A stretch of 64,000 bases of DNA from Sphingomonas sp. EC-HK361. Lineage in GTDB: Bacteria; Pseudomonadota; Alphaproteobacteria; Sphingomonadales; Sphingomonadaceae. The DNA lies in the NCBI RefSeq assembly GCF_902498785.1, contig NZ_LR701493.1:295459-359458 (forward strand). The letters run 5' to 3'. The notes under the pieces are model-generated. The model saw only the letters and a program-made list of their open reading frames with translations. It searched no databases and was not told the origin of the DNA. The stretch's first letter is position 1; each line of letters opens with the position of its first letter. The position numbers and the translations under genes were made by a program. Shown in pieces: positions 54,663 to 63,373 of this stretch.

Positions 54663-56750
54663 ATGACCGATCGCACCACGCCGCCCGTCGCCGCAACCCG
54701 CCCGCACAGCTTCACCGCGCACGGGGTCACGATCGACGATCCCTGGGCTTGGCTGAAGGACGCCGGCTATCCGGAGGTCACCGACACCGACGTGCTCGCC
54801 TATCTGGAGGCGGAGAACGCCTATTTCGACAGCGTGATGGCGCCGCACCAGCCGCTCGTCGACCGGCTCTATGAAGAGATGAAGGGCCGGATCAAGGAGG
54901 ACGAATCCTCCGTGCCGCAAAAGGATGGCGACTGGCTCTACTGGACCGCATTCGAGACTGGCGGCGAGTATCGAAAATGGTGGCGCAAGCCTGTCCTGAG
55001 CGGAGTCGAAGAGCCCACAGCGGGCGGGGCGGACGAACTGCTGCTCGACGAACCGGCGCTGGCCGCGGGCCACGAATATTTTCGCCTCGGCGCGTTTGCG
55101 GTCAGCAACAACGGCCGGCTGCTCGCCTATGCGATCGACGACAACGGTTCGGAACGTTTCACCATCCGCGTGAAGAATCTGGAGAGCGGTGAGCATCTGC
55201 CCGAAATCATCCCCGGCGTGCTTTCCGATATCGTCTGGACCGCGGACGATAGCGGGTTCCTCTACGGCCTCGCCAACGCGCAGTGGCGCACCGACAATGC
55301 GCGGTTCCACCGGCTCGGCACGCCGGTCGAGAGCGATATCGAGCTGTTTCATGAGGCGGACGAAGGCTACCGCGTCGGTGTGTCGGAGACGAGCGACCGG
55401 CGGTGGATCATCCTCGCAACCGGCGATCACGTGACGAGCGAGGTCCGCCTGCTGCCCGCGACCGACCCGCTCGCCCAACCGATCCTCGTCGCCCCGCGCT
55501 TGCCCGGTCGCGAATATGACGTCGATGCGCACGGCGACACGCTGTTCATCCACACCAACGATACCGATCCGATGTGGCGGCTTTGCACCGCGCCGATTTC
55601 GGCGCCGGGGGACTGGTCCGAACTCATCGCCCCGAACCCGCATTTCTACATGACCGGAGTTGAGACCTATCGCGACTTCTTCGTCGTCGAGGGCCGCGAG
55701 GATGGTTTGGACCGGATCGCGATCCACCGTTACGACGCGCCGACCGTGCCCGAATGGATCGACTTTCCCGAGGCGAGCTACGCCGCGGGGCTTGGCGACA
55801 ATCCCGAATATGACATGACCGTGCTCAGGCTCGGCTATGAATCGATGGTCACGCCGGGGACGGTCTACGACTACGACACCGCCACGCGGGCGATGACGAC
55901 GCTGAAGGTGCAGGAAATCCCGTCGGGTTATGACGGCGGCCAATATGCGACCGAGCGGCTGAAGATCGCCGCGCGCGACGGCACGGAAATTCCGGTGTCG
56001 ATCGTCTATCCGAAAGGCTTCCAGCGCGACGGGACGCGGCCTCTGTTCCTCTACGCTTACGGCGCTTATGGCCACGCGATCCCGCCGGGCTTCTCGACCG
56101 GGCGGCTGTCGCTGCTCGACCGCGGCTTCGCCTACGCCATCGCGCACATCCGCGGCGGCGATGACCTCGGCCAGGCCTGGTATCACGACGGCAAGCTGGA
56201 AAAGCGCGCCAACACGTTCAACGATTTCGTCGATGTGGCGAAGGGCTTGATCGCGGATCGCTGGACGGGCGCGGGTCGCATCGCGATCGCCGGGCGATCG
56301 GCGGGCGGCGAACTGATGGGCGCGGTCGTCAATTCCGACCCACACCTGTGGGGTGCGGTGATCGCCGACGTGCCGTTCGTCGATGTGCTCAACACGATGC
56401 TCGACGCCGACCTGCCGCTGACCCCGGGAGAGTGGCCCGAATGGGGCAACCCGATCGAGGACAAGGCCGCGTTCGATCTGATCCGCGACTACAGCCCCTA
56501 TGACAATGTGAAGCCGCAAGCCTATCCGCCGCTCTTCATCTCGGGCGGGTTGAACGACCCGCGGGTGACCTATTGGGAGCCGGCGAAATGGGCGGCGAAG
56601 CTGCGCAGCGTGAAGACCGACGCCAACATCCTGCTGCTCAAGACCAACATGGGTGCCGGGCATGGCGGCAAGTCGGGCCGGTTCGAATCGCTGCGCGAGG
56701 GTGCCGAGGAACATGCGTTCGTGTTGTGGCAGCTGGGCGTGGAAAGCTGA
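54663..56750 (+). CDS. ptrB: Oligopeptidase B (S9 family) with a repeat fragment in frame
   Basis: 695 residues. N-terminal seven-blade propeller, then an alpha/beta hydrolase domain with Ser in GRSAGGELMG, Asp in GGLNDPRVTYWEP and His in GAGHGGKSGR. It cuts short peptides after basic residues. Residues about 109-116 (KPVLSGVE) are encoded by a family C repeat fragment in frame, at the blade turn where relatives have a short variable loop before LLLDEPALAAGHEYF. The ATG at 54663 follows GGCGC only, so the ribosome site is weak. Confidence 0.9.
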   Translation: MTDRTTPPVAATRPHSFTAHGVTIDDPWAWLKDAGYPEVTDTDVLAYLEAENAYFDSVMAPHQPLVDRLYEEMKGRIKEDESSVPQKDGDWLYWTAFETGGEYRKWWRKPVLSGVEEPTAGGADELLLDEPALAAGHEYFRLGAFAVSNNGRLLAYAIDDNGSERFTIRVKNLESGEHLPEIIPGVLSDIVWTADDSGFLYGLANAQWRTDNARFHRLGTPVESDIELFHEADEGYRVGVSETSDRRWIILATGDHVTSEVRLLPATDPLAQPILVAPRLPGREYDVDAHGDTLFIHTNDTDPMWRLCTAPISAPGDWSELIAPNPHFYMTGVETYRDFFVVEGREDGLDRIAIHRYDAPTVPEWIDFPEASYAAGLGDNPEYDMTVLRLGYESMVTPGTVYDYDTATRAMTTLKVQEIPSGYDGGQYATERLKIAARDGTEIPVSIVYPKGFQRDGTRPLFLYAYGAYGHAIPPGFSTGRLSLLDRGFAYAIAHIRGGDDLGQAWYHDGKLEKRANTFNDFVDVAKGLIADRWTGAGRIAIAGRSAGGELMGAVVNSDPHLWGAVIADVPFVDVLNTMLDADLPLTPGEWPEWGNPIEDKAAFDLIRDYSPYDNVKPQAYPPLFISGGLNDPRVTYWEPAKWAAKLRSVKTDANILLLKTNMGAGHGGKSGRFESLREGAEEHAFVLWQLGVES
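54990..55011 (+). repeat. Family C repeat fragment inside oligopeptidase B
   Basis: CCTGTCCTGAGCGGAGTCGAAG resembles the CTGAGCGA(A/C)GTCGAAG arm of the copies at 19231 and 32839. Only one arm is present and it encodes KPVLSGVE in frame. Confidence 0.7.
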
Positions 56751-56757
56751 GCGCCGC

Positions 56758-57321
56758 ATGACGATCGAGGCGCTCGTCGCGCGTTACGGGCTCGCCGCGC
56801 TGTTTGCCGGCGCCGCGATCGAGGGGGAGACCGTCGTCGTCGCGGGCGGGCTCCTCGCGCACCAGGGCCTCTTCCCGCTGCCCGGCGCGATGATCGCCGC
56901 CGCGCTCGGCTCGTTCGCGGCCGACCAGGCGTGGTTCGCTGCCGGACGACGCTTTCGCGGGCACCGCTGGGTGAAGCGCGCGCAGGCGAAGAGCGCCTTC
57001 GCCAAGGCGCTGGGGATGCTGGAGCGGCACCCGATCGGCTTCATCTTCGCGTTCCGCTTCATCTACGGGTTTCGCACGGTCAGCCCGATCGCGATCGGCA
57101 CGACGAAGGTGCGCGCGCGGACGTTCGTGCTGGTCAATGCGGTGTCGGCCGCCGTCTGGGGCGTCGTGTTCAGTGCGGTCGGCTATCTGTTCGGCAACGC
57201 GTTCGAGCGGTTCCTGGGCAAGCTGCACCCGCACGGCTGGACGCTGTGGTATATCGTCGGCGGTTTCGTGCTGCTTGGGCTGGCGATCGCGGGCGTGCAC
57301 TGGTGGAGAACGCGCGAATGA
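56758..57321 (+). CDS. DedA family membrane protein
   Basis: 187 residues from the ATG at 56758 with four to five membrane helices. The family features GETVVVAGGLLAHQG and FIFAFRFIYGFRTVSPIAIGTTKVR (F-x-R-F...G-x-R) are present. DedA proteins are flippase-like proteins for undecaprenyl phosphate or phospholipid recycling. It starts 7 bases after oligopeptidase B and overlaps the thioesterase by ATGA. Confidence 0.88.
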   Translation: MTIEALVARYGLAALFAGAAIEGETVVVAGGLLAHQGLFPLPGAMIAAALGSFAADQAWFAAGRRFRGHRWVKRAQAKSAFAKALGMLERHPIGFIFAFRFIYGFRTVSPIAIGTTKVRARTFVLVNAVSAAVWGVVFSAVGYLFGNAFERFLGKLHPHGWTLWYIVGGFVLLGLAIAGVHWWRTRE

Positions 57322-57752
57322 CCCGCTTCACCCGCAGCTTCACCGCCACCCCCGCGGACATCGACGAGCTAGGCCATGTCAACAATGCGGTCTGGGTGCG
57401 CTGGATCCAGGACCTGGCGACATCGCACTGGGCTGCGGTCGCGCCCGCCGAGCATCAGGCGGCGTTCATCTGGGTCGTGACGCGGCACGAGATCGATTAC
57501 CGCGGCAATGTTCGTGAGGGCAAGACGGTGACCGGCGAGACATGGGTGCCGAGCGCCCCAAAGGGCGCCCGCTTCGACCGGCACGTTCGTTTCCTCGATG
57601 CGCACGGCCGCGTCGTGGTGGAGGCAGTGACGACCTGGGCACTGCTCGACCGCGCGAGCGGGCGCCTGTTGCGGGTCCGGCCGGAGATCGCGGCGCCGTT
57701 TCTGGAAACTAAATCCTCCCCTGCAAGGGGAGGTGGCAGCCCGCAGGGCTGA
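57318..57752 (+). CDS. Hotdog-fold acyl-CoA thioesterase whose C-terminus is repeat-encoded
   Basis: 144 residues. Hotdog 4HBT fold of the YbgC/FadM kind: DIDELGHVNNAVWVRWIQDL with the catalytic Asp/His region, and EIDYRGNVREGKTV. It hydrolyses acyl-CoA thioesters; chain length unknown. The last 12 residues (SSPARGGGSPQG) and the stop come from a family A repeat, so the original stop was probably lost or lies where the repeat entered. Coupled to dedA. Confidence 0.87.
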   Translation: MTRFTRSFTATPADIDELGHVNNAVWVRWIQDLATSHWAAVAPAEHQAAFIWVVTRHEIDYRGNVREGKTVTGETWVPSAPKGARFDRHVRFLDAHGRVVVEAVTTWALLDRASGRLLRVRPEIAAPFLETKSSPARGGGSPQG

Positions 57753-57850
57753 CGGAGGGGTATCCCCGGTTGCAGTGATCGCGATCGCGATACCAGCGTC
57801 GACACCCCTCCGTCTCGCCGACGCGAGCCACCTCCCCTTGCAGGGGGGGG
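57714..57850. repeat. Palindromic repeat, family A, copy 3, overlapping the thioesterase 3' end
   Basis: Begins TCCTCCCCTGCAAGGGGAGG and ends CCTCCCCTTGCAGGGGGGGG; inner GACGGAGGGGT and ACCCCTCCGTC arms are inverted. Bases 57714-57752 are coding for the thioesterase tail; the far end abuts the TonB receptor stop at 57856. Confidence 0.85.
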
Positions 57851-57855
57851 TCGCG

Positions 57856-60168
57856 TCAGAAGTTCACCCGACCCACGACCCCGAAATAGCGGTCCGCCTC
57901 GCGCGGGATGATATAGCGATAGCTGCCGCCCGGCCCGCCGCTGGTGATCGCCGAGGCGAAGCTCTGGTCGAGCAGGTTCTTGACCTGGAAGGTCACGCGG
58001 TAGCGGTCATCGGCATCGACGATACCGGCGGAGAGATCGACCAGCCCATAGGCGCGGATCGTGGTCGCCTGCCGGATCGCGGCCGAGGCATCGAGCTGCG
58101 AAATCTGCTTCGATTGATAGGACCCTTGCGCGCCCAGCTGGAAATCGACCGCCCCGCCGGTGCGGATGCGGTAGTCCGCCGACAGCAACCCCTTCCACTT
58201 GGGGGCGTAGGGCAGTTGCGTGCCCGATGGGACCACGCCCGTCGTCACGCCGTTGGTCGGCACCTTGAACTGGTCGATATGCGCGTCGGTATAGGCGAGC
58301 CCGCCGTTGAAACTCAGATCGCGGATCGGCTGATACAGCAGATCGAGTTCGGCACCGCGGGTCGAGATTTCGCCCGCATTGGTGAAGCGCGTGACGAGCA
58401 CGCCCGCAACGATGTCCGGGTTGTTCGCCTGGAAGTTGTGATATTTGGCGTAATAGCCGGCCAGATTGACGACAAGCTTGCCGCCGAACAGCGTATTCTT
58501 CAGCCCGGCCTCATAGCTATCGGCCGTCTCCGGATCGATGACGTTGGTGCCGGTTGCAGTCAGATTGTAGAAGATATTGAACGCCGGCCCCTTATAGCCG
58601 CGTGAATAGGTGGCGTAGGCCGTCGATTGCTTCACGATATCGAATTGCAGGCCAGCCTTGCCCGACCAATTGTCGTTGGTCGTCTTGCCGCGAAACGGGC
58701 CAAAACTTGGCTGGATGCCCGGGCCGGCCAGCGTCGTCACGCGGCTGTGGAACACGTCCAGCTGATCGGTGGTGTAGCGGATGCCGGCGATGCCGCGGAA
58801 GCGATCAGTGAAGTTGAGCGTCGACTGCCCGAACAGCGCGAAATTCTTGAAGGTCGATCCGAACACCGCGGTGCCAGTCGGACGGGTGATCGTCGTCCCG
58901 GTGGTCGAGCACGGCGTCAGGACCGTGGGCGTCGGGGTGAGGGTGCAGGCCACATCGTTTCGGGTAAAGCTGCGCTCGGTATAGGCACGCGAGTAATAGG
59001 CGCCCAGCACATAGCTGAAGAACTGGTTCGCAGGGCTGGTGATCCGCAGCTCCTGCGTCAGCGTGTCGCTGGTCTGCGGTCCGAAATCGTGAAGCTCGTT
59101 CGCCTGGACATAGGGTTGCGGCAGCCAGTCGCCGTCGCGGATCTCTGTGTTGTCATATTCGCGGTAGCTGCCGATATAGGTCACCGTCTGTGTGCCCAGC
59201 GTCCAGTCCGCCTGGAGTGACGCACCCCAGCTTTTCTCATCGGTGTGGGTGATGAGGTTCTGGTTCACCGTGCGCGATTCGTTGCCCCGAATGTCCGGCA
59301 GGACGCTCGCGGTCAGATTGGCGGGCGTCGTCCCGATGATCTCCGCGCAGCAATTATCGTCGCTCTTGCGGTAGTCCGCGATCAGCGTGAGGGTCAGATC
59401 CGGGGTGGGATCGGCGACGATCATGCCGCGCACGCCCCAATGATCGTAGCCGTTCACTCGCTTGCCGTCATAGGCCAGGTTCTTGATATTGCCGTCGTAA
59501 TTTCCGTAGAAACCCGTCACGCGCGCGGCGATATGCTCGGCGAAGGGCAGGTCGATCGCGCCGCGGACGCGGTATTCGTTGCCGTTGTCGAAATAATAGG
59601 CGCCCTCCAGATAGCCGCCGAAGTCCTTGCCGGGACGCTTCGTCACGATGTTGATGACGCCGGCCGACGTGTTCTTGCCGAACAGCGTGCCCTGCGGCCC
59701 GCGCAAGACCTCGATCCGGTCGACGTCGATCAGGTCGCTGAACGCCTCGCCCGCACGGCTGTAGACGACGCCGTCGACGACCGTGGAGATCGATGGCTCG
59801 CCCGCGATCGAAAAGGTCGAGGTGCCGACCCCGCGCAGGAACAGCGACTGGTTGATCGCAGTGCCGCTTTTCCGGAAGTTGAGCGTGGGGACGAGATACT
59901 GCGCGCCCTCGAGATTCACCGCGCCCTTCGCGGCGAGCGCATCGCCCGAGATGACCGACACCGCGACCGGCACGTCCTGCAACCGCTCCGACCGCTTCTG
60001 CGCGGTGACGACGATGTCGCCGGGCGCCGCCTCGGCTGTGTCGGTCGGAACCGCGGCCTGCGCGTCGGCGGCCGGCGTCTGTGTTCCCGCGGTGCCGGCG
60101 TCCTGCGCAAAAGCGGGGGCACTGCCCAGTGCAATCAGCGCGGCACCTGCCATCAGATAGGATTTCAT
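57856..60168 (-). CDS. TonB-dependent receptor of the putative sulfo-sugar cluster
   Basis: 770 residues from the ATG at 60168, behind GGGAGGAGG. Signal peptide to APAFA, an acidic Ala/Thr-rich linker, plug from DIVVTAQKRSERLQDVPVAVSVI with VEVLRGPQGTLFGKNTSAGVINIVTKRP-type sequence, then a barrel ending GRVNF with terminal Phe. A pair of cysteines (DDNCCAE) may form a disulfide. It imports a ligand across the outer membrane. The Gfo/Idh gene 100 bases upstream on the same strand and the divergent oxidoreductase operon suggest a sugar-like or organosulfur ligand. Confidence 0.92.
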   Translation of the reverse strand: MKSYLMAGAALIALGSAPAFAQDAGTAGTQTPAADAQAAVPTDTAEAAPGDIVVTAQKRSERLQDVPVAVSVISGDALAAKGAVNLEGAQYLVPTLNFRKSGTAINQSLFLRGVGTSTFSIAGEPSISTVVDGVVYSRAGEAFSDLIDVDRIEVLRGPQGTLFGKNTSAGVINIVTKRPGKDFGGYLEGAYYFDNGNEYRVRGAIDLPFAEHIAARVTGFYGNYDGNIKNLAYDGKRVNGYDHWGVRGMIVADPTPDLTLTLIADYRKSDDNCCAEIIGTTPANLTASVLPDIRGNESRTVNQNLITHTDEKSWGASLQADWTLGTQTVTYIGSYREYDNTEIRDGDWLPQPYVQANELHDFGPQTSDTLTQELRITSPANQFFSYVLGAYYSRAYTERSFTRNDVACTLTPTPTVLTPCSTTGTTITRPTGTAVFGSTFKNFALFGQSTLNFTDRFRGIAGIRYTTDQLDVFHSRVTTLAGPGIQPSFGPFRGKTTNDNWSGKAGLQFDIVKQSTAYATYSRGYKGPAFNIFYNLTATGTNVIDPETADSYEAGLKNTLFGGKLVVNLAGYYAKYHNFQANNPDIVAGVLVTRFTNAGEISTRGAELDLLYQPIRDLSFNGGLAYTDAHIDQFKVPTNGVTTGVVPSGTQLPYAPKWKGLLSADYRIRTGGAVDFQLGAQGSYQSKQISQLDASAAIRQATTIRAYGLVDLSAGIVDADDRYRVTFQVKNLLDQSFASAITSGGPGGSYRYIIPREADRYFGVVGRVNF

Positions 60169-60240
60169 TGCGTTCCTCCTCCCTATTCCCACTTCATCGG
60201 TGGGATATTCCTGTCATGCCCGCCGTGTCGCCCGCGGTTC

Positions 60241-60260
60241 GGCTTTGGGGGCGCAAAGCC
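60241..60260. other. Hairpin between the Gfo/Idh and TonB receptor genes
   Basis: GGCTTTG and CAAAGCC form a perfect 7-bp stem around GGGGCG, 9 bases past the Gfo/Idh stop. There is no T-run on the minus strand, so it may limit read-through or protect the upstream mRNA end rather than stop transcription. Confidence 0.4.
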
Positions 60261-60268
60261 CCGCTTCG

Positions 60269-61357
60269 TCAGAATCCCAGTTCGCTCATTTCGACGACGC
60301 GCTTCTCGCGCGCGCTGATCTCGGCCGCGGTGCCGATCGCCACCGCCATCAGCCCGTCGCGCGCGGTAACCTCGACCGCGCCCTCCCCGCGCACCGCAGC
60401 GTTGAAGCGCTGATGCTCGTAGAAGGTCGATCCGTGATGGCTGCCGGCATCGAGCGCGGCCTGATCGACCTCCACCACATGGCGTTCCGCACGCTTGGGC
60501 TGGCGGAAGCCGACGCGGGGCGAATAGACGATCGCGCCTTCGGGGATCAGCACGTCGAGCCGCGCGTCGCTGCCGACCGCGGTGATCTCCTCCTGATTCT
60601 CGGCGCCGTCGGCGAACATCGACAGATCGAGCATCGCGCGGACGCCATTGGCGAAATCGACGGTCGTGAAGCTGTTGTCGATGATGTCGGGCTGCACCCC
60701 GTCATACGCCTCGTCGAGATGGTTCACGTCCATCGCGCCCGAGCAATACACCCGCACCGCCTCGCTTTTCGTGATGAGCCGCATGAGATCGAAGAAATGG
60801 CAGCATTTCTCGACCATCGTGCCGCCGGTGTTCGCGCTGAAGCGGTTCCAGTCGCCGACCTTGGGCAGGAAGGGAAAGCGGTGCTCGCGGATCGACAGCA
60901 TCTGAAGCCGTCCGATCTTGCCGCCATGCACGCCCGCTATGAACTCGGCCGCGGGCGGCATGTAGCGATATTCCATCGCGGTCCAGAACGGGCGACCACT
61001 CTTCTCCGCCTGCTCGACGATCCAGCGCGCATCGGGGATCGTCGTCGCGAGCGGCTTCTCGCACAGGATCGCGAGGCCTTCGCCGAACAGCGGCGCGAGG
61101 ACGTCGCGATGGGTATGGTTGGGACTGGCGACGATCACCGCATCGACCAGCCCGCTCTTTGCGAGTGCCGCCGAATCGGTGAACGCCTGCACGCCGTCCG
61201 CCCGGTCGCCGAGCGCGCCTCTTGCCCAACCCAGCGATGCCTCGACCGGATCGGCGATCGCGGTCACCACCGCGCCCGGCGTGATCGCCAGGTTGTTGAG
61301 GTGCTCCACCCCCATCATCCCGGTGCCCACCAGGCCGTAACGGACTTGCTCTCCCAA
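60269..61357 (-). CDS. Gfo/Idh/MocA family NAD-dependent oxidoreductase or glycosidase
   Basis: 362 residues, starting at a TTG with AAGGA 8 bases upstream. Rossmann motif GLVGTGMMG, EKPLA (LCEKPLATTI) and the conserved His in EKCCHFFDLM are in place, followed by the usual beta-sheet domain. Members oxidise sugars or inositols, but some use NAD transiently to cleave glycosides (GH4/GH109-like and the sulfoquinovosidase family GH188). Its place between a TonB receptor and an oxidative desulfonation-like operon makes a glycosidase role attractive. Reaction not proven by sequence. Confidence 0.85.
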   Translation of the reverse strand: MGEQVRYGLVGTGMMGVEHLNNLAITPGAVVTAIADPVEASLGWARGALGDRADGVQAFTDSAALAKSGLVDAVIVASPNHTHRDVLAPLFGEGLAILCEKPLATTIPDARWIVEQAEKSGRPFWTAMEYRYMPPAAEFIAGVHGGKIGRLQMLSIREHRFPFLPKVGDWNRFSANTGGTMVEKCCHFFDLMRLITKSEAVRVYCSGAMDVNHLDEAYDGVQPDIIDNSFTTVDFANGVRAMLDLSMFADGAENQEEITAVGSDARLDVLIPEGAIVYSPRVGFRQPKRAERHVVEVDQAALDAGSHHGSTFYEHQRFNAAVRGEGAVEVTARDGLMAVAIGTAAEISAREKRVVEMSELGF

Positions 61358-61381
61358 CGATCCTGTCCTTATATGACAACG

Positions 61382-62290
61382 ATGTCTGAAATCGCTCTAT
61401 CGCCCGATTCGAGGCCGCTCGGCAAGAGCGGAATCATGGTGTCACCGATTGCGTGGGGGATGTGGCGCTTCGCCGGCCGTTCCGCGGACGAGGCCCGCGC
61501 GCTGATCGAGGCGGCGTTTGCCGCCGGGATCACGCTGTTCGATACCGCCGACATCTACGGTTTCGACGGGGAGGGCGGATTCGGCGATGCCGAGTTGCTG
61601 CTGGGCGAGGTTTTTGCTGCGACACCGGGCCTGCGCGACCGCATGGTACTGGCGACCAAGGGCGGGATCACCCCGCCGGTGCCTTACGACTCGAGCCGCG
61701 AGTATCTGATGCGCGCGCTCGACAATTCGCTGCGCCGGATGCGCGTCGAGCAGGTCGATCTCTACCAGATCCACCGCCCCGACATCCTCGCACATCCGCA
61801 GGAGGTCGCCCGCGCGCTCGACGACATGGTCGCCAGCGGCAAGGTGAAGGCGGTCGGCGTGTCGAATTACTCGGTCGATCAGACGCGCACGCTCGCGAGC
61901 TTTCTCACCGTGCCGCTCGTCAGCCAGCAGCCCGAATTCTCGGCGCTGTTCACCGAGCCGATGACGAACGGCCTGTTCGACCAGGCGATGAAGCACGATG
62001 TCGCGATCCTCGCCTGGTCGCCGCTTGGCGGCGGGCGGATCGCCGATCCGGGCACCGCGCAGGAGCGCGCGGTCGCCGCTGCACTGGATGCCAAGGCCGA
62101 GGAAGCGGGTGTGAGCCGCACGGCCGCCGCCTATGCCTGGATCATGGCGCATCCGGTCCGCGCGATTCCGATCGTCGGCACCCAGAACGCGCAGCGGATC
62201 GCGGAGATCGGTGACGTCTTCAAGGTGAAGTGGACGCGCACCGAATGGTATGACGTGCTCGTCGCGTCGCGGGGGGAGAAATTGCCGTGA
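61382..62290 (+). CDS. Aldo/keto reductase
   Basis: 302 residues from the ATG at 61382 (an ATG at 61373 adds three). The catalytic tetrad Asp and Tyr in LFDTADIYG, Lys in VLATKGG and His in LYQIHRPD is intact, and the NADPH site GTQNAQRIAEI is near the C-terminus. It reduces aldehydes or ketones of sugars. In the sulfoquinovose monooxygenase pathway an AKR reduces 6-oxo-glucose to glucose, which fits its coupling (GTGA overlap) to a flavin monooxygenase. Only 24 bases separate its start from the divergent Gfo/Idh start. Confidence 0.88.
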   Translation: MSEIALSPDSRPLGKSGIMVSPIAWGMWRFAGRSADEARALIEAAFAAGITLFDTADIYGFDGEGGFGDAELLLGEVFAATPGLRDRMVLATKGGITPPVPYDSSREYLMRALDNSLRRMRVEQVDLYQIHRPDILAHPQEVARALDDMVASGKVKAVGVSNYSVDQTRTLASFLTVPLVSQQPEFSALFTEPMTNGLFDQAMKHDVAILAWSPLGGGRIADPGTAQERAVAAALDAKAEEAGVSRTAAAYAWIMAHPVRAIPIVGTQNAQRIAEIGDVFKVKWTRTEWYDVLVASRGEKLP

Positions 62291-63357
62291 GCGATGGCAC
62301 GAGGGGATGCGAGATCAGCTGGTTCTCGGCGCTGTGCGACGACGATTACGAGTTTCTGGGGCAACCGGACCCGATGCTCGCGTCGAGCTGGGAGCATTGC
62401 CGCGACATCGTGATGCAGGCCGAAACCGGCGGGTTCGACAACATCCTGCTCCCCTCCGGCTATGCGCTGGGCATCGACACCACCGCCTTTGCCGCCGCGA
62501 TCGCGACGCTGACGCGGCGGATCAACCTGCTGATGGCGGTGCGAATCGGCGAGAGCTGGCCGCCCCAGCTCGCCCGCCAGATCGCTACCATTGATCGGAT
62601 GACGGGCGGCGGCAGGCTGAAGATCAACATCATCTCCTCCGACCTGCCCGGCGAGACGATGCCGTCCGCCCCGCGCTATGCCCGCACGGTCGAGGCGATG
62701 GCGATCCTGAAGGACATGCTGAACGGGAAGGCGATCGATCATCAGGGCGAATTCTGGCAGCTGAAGCTCGATCCACCACGCGTCACGACCGTCTCCGGCA
62801 GGGCACCGCTCCTCTATTTCGGCGGGCTCTCCCCCGATGCGCGCGAGGCTGCGGCCAAGGGCTGCGATGTGTTCCTGATGTGGCCCGACAAGTGCGAGAC
62901 GATCGCCGCGATCATGGCCGACATGGACGAACGCGCCGCCAGATACGGCCGCAAGCTCCGCTATGGCTACCGCGCGCACGTCATCGTCCGCGAGACGGAG
63001 GCCGAAGCCCGCACCTACGCCGACCGCCTGCTGTCGAAGCTCGACGCCGATCAGGGTGCCGCCATCCGCGCCAAGTCGCTCGATTCGACGAGCGTCGGCG
63101 TCGCCGCGCAGGCGGCGCTGCGCGAGGGTGCGTCGGACGACGGCTATGCCGAGGAAAATCTGTGGACCGGCGTCGGCCGTGCACGCTCCGGCTGCGGCGC
63201 GGCGATCGTCGGCGATCCCGATCAGGTGCTCGCGAAACTGCGCATGTATCAGGACATGGGGATCGAGGCGTTCATCCTCTCCGGCTACCCCCACGCCGCC
63301 GAAGCCGATCTGTTTGCGCGCCATGTGCTGCCGAACATCGACCACGCGCCACTCTGA
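62287..63357 (+). CDS. SsuD-like FMNH2-dependent monooxygenase (LLM class)
   Basis: 356 residues from a GTG that overlaps the reductase stop. The TIM-barrel segments and active-site residues of alkanesulfonate monooxygenase are kept: Arg and His in GYRAHVIVRET, Arg in GVGRARSGCG and Tyr in LSGYPHAAEA. The Cys54 position of SsuD lies in a diverged segment (LLPSGYALGID) and is not Cys. Such enzymes use FMNH2 and O2 to release sulfite from a C-S bond, giving an aldehyde. The neighbouring FMN reductase supplies FMNH2. Confidence 0.86.
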   Translation: MSDGTRGCEISWFSALCDDDYEFLGQPDPMLASSWEHCRDIVMQAETGGFDNILLPSGYALGIDTTAFAAAIATLTRRINLLMAVRIGESWPPQLARQIATIDRMTGGGRLKINIISSDLPGETMPSAPRYARTVEAMAILKDMLNGKAIDHQGEFWQLKLDPPRVTTVSGRAPLLYFGGLSPDAREAAAKGCDVFLMWPDKCETIAAIMADMDERAARYGRKLRYGYRAHVIVRETEAEARTYADRLLSKLDADQGAAIRAKSLDSTSVGVAAQAALREGASDDGYAEENLWTGVGRARSGCGAAIVGDPDQVLAKLRMYQDMGIEAFILSGYPHAAEADLFARHVLPNIDHAPL

Positions 63358-63373
63358 CGCTAACACCCTGCGC

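Noticed and set aside
54564-56759. 731-codon minus-strand frame opposite oligopeptidase B
   Set aside because: Shadow frame; the plus-strand gene has catalytic motifs.
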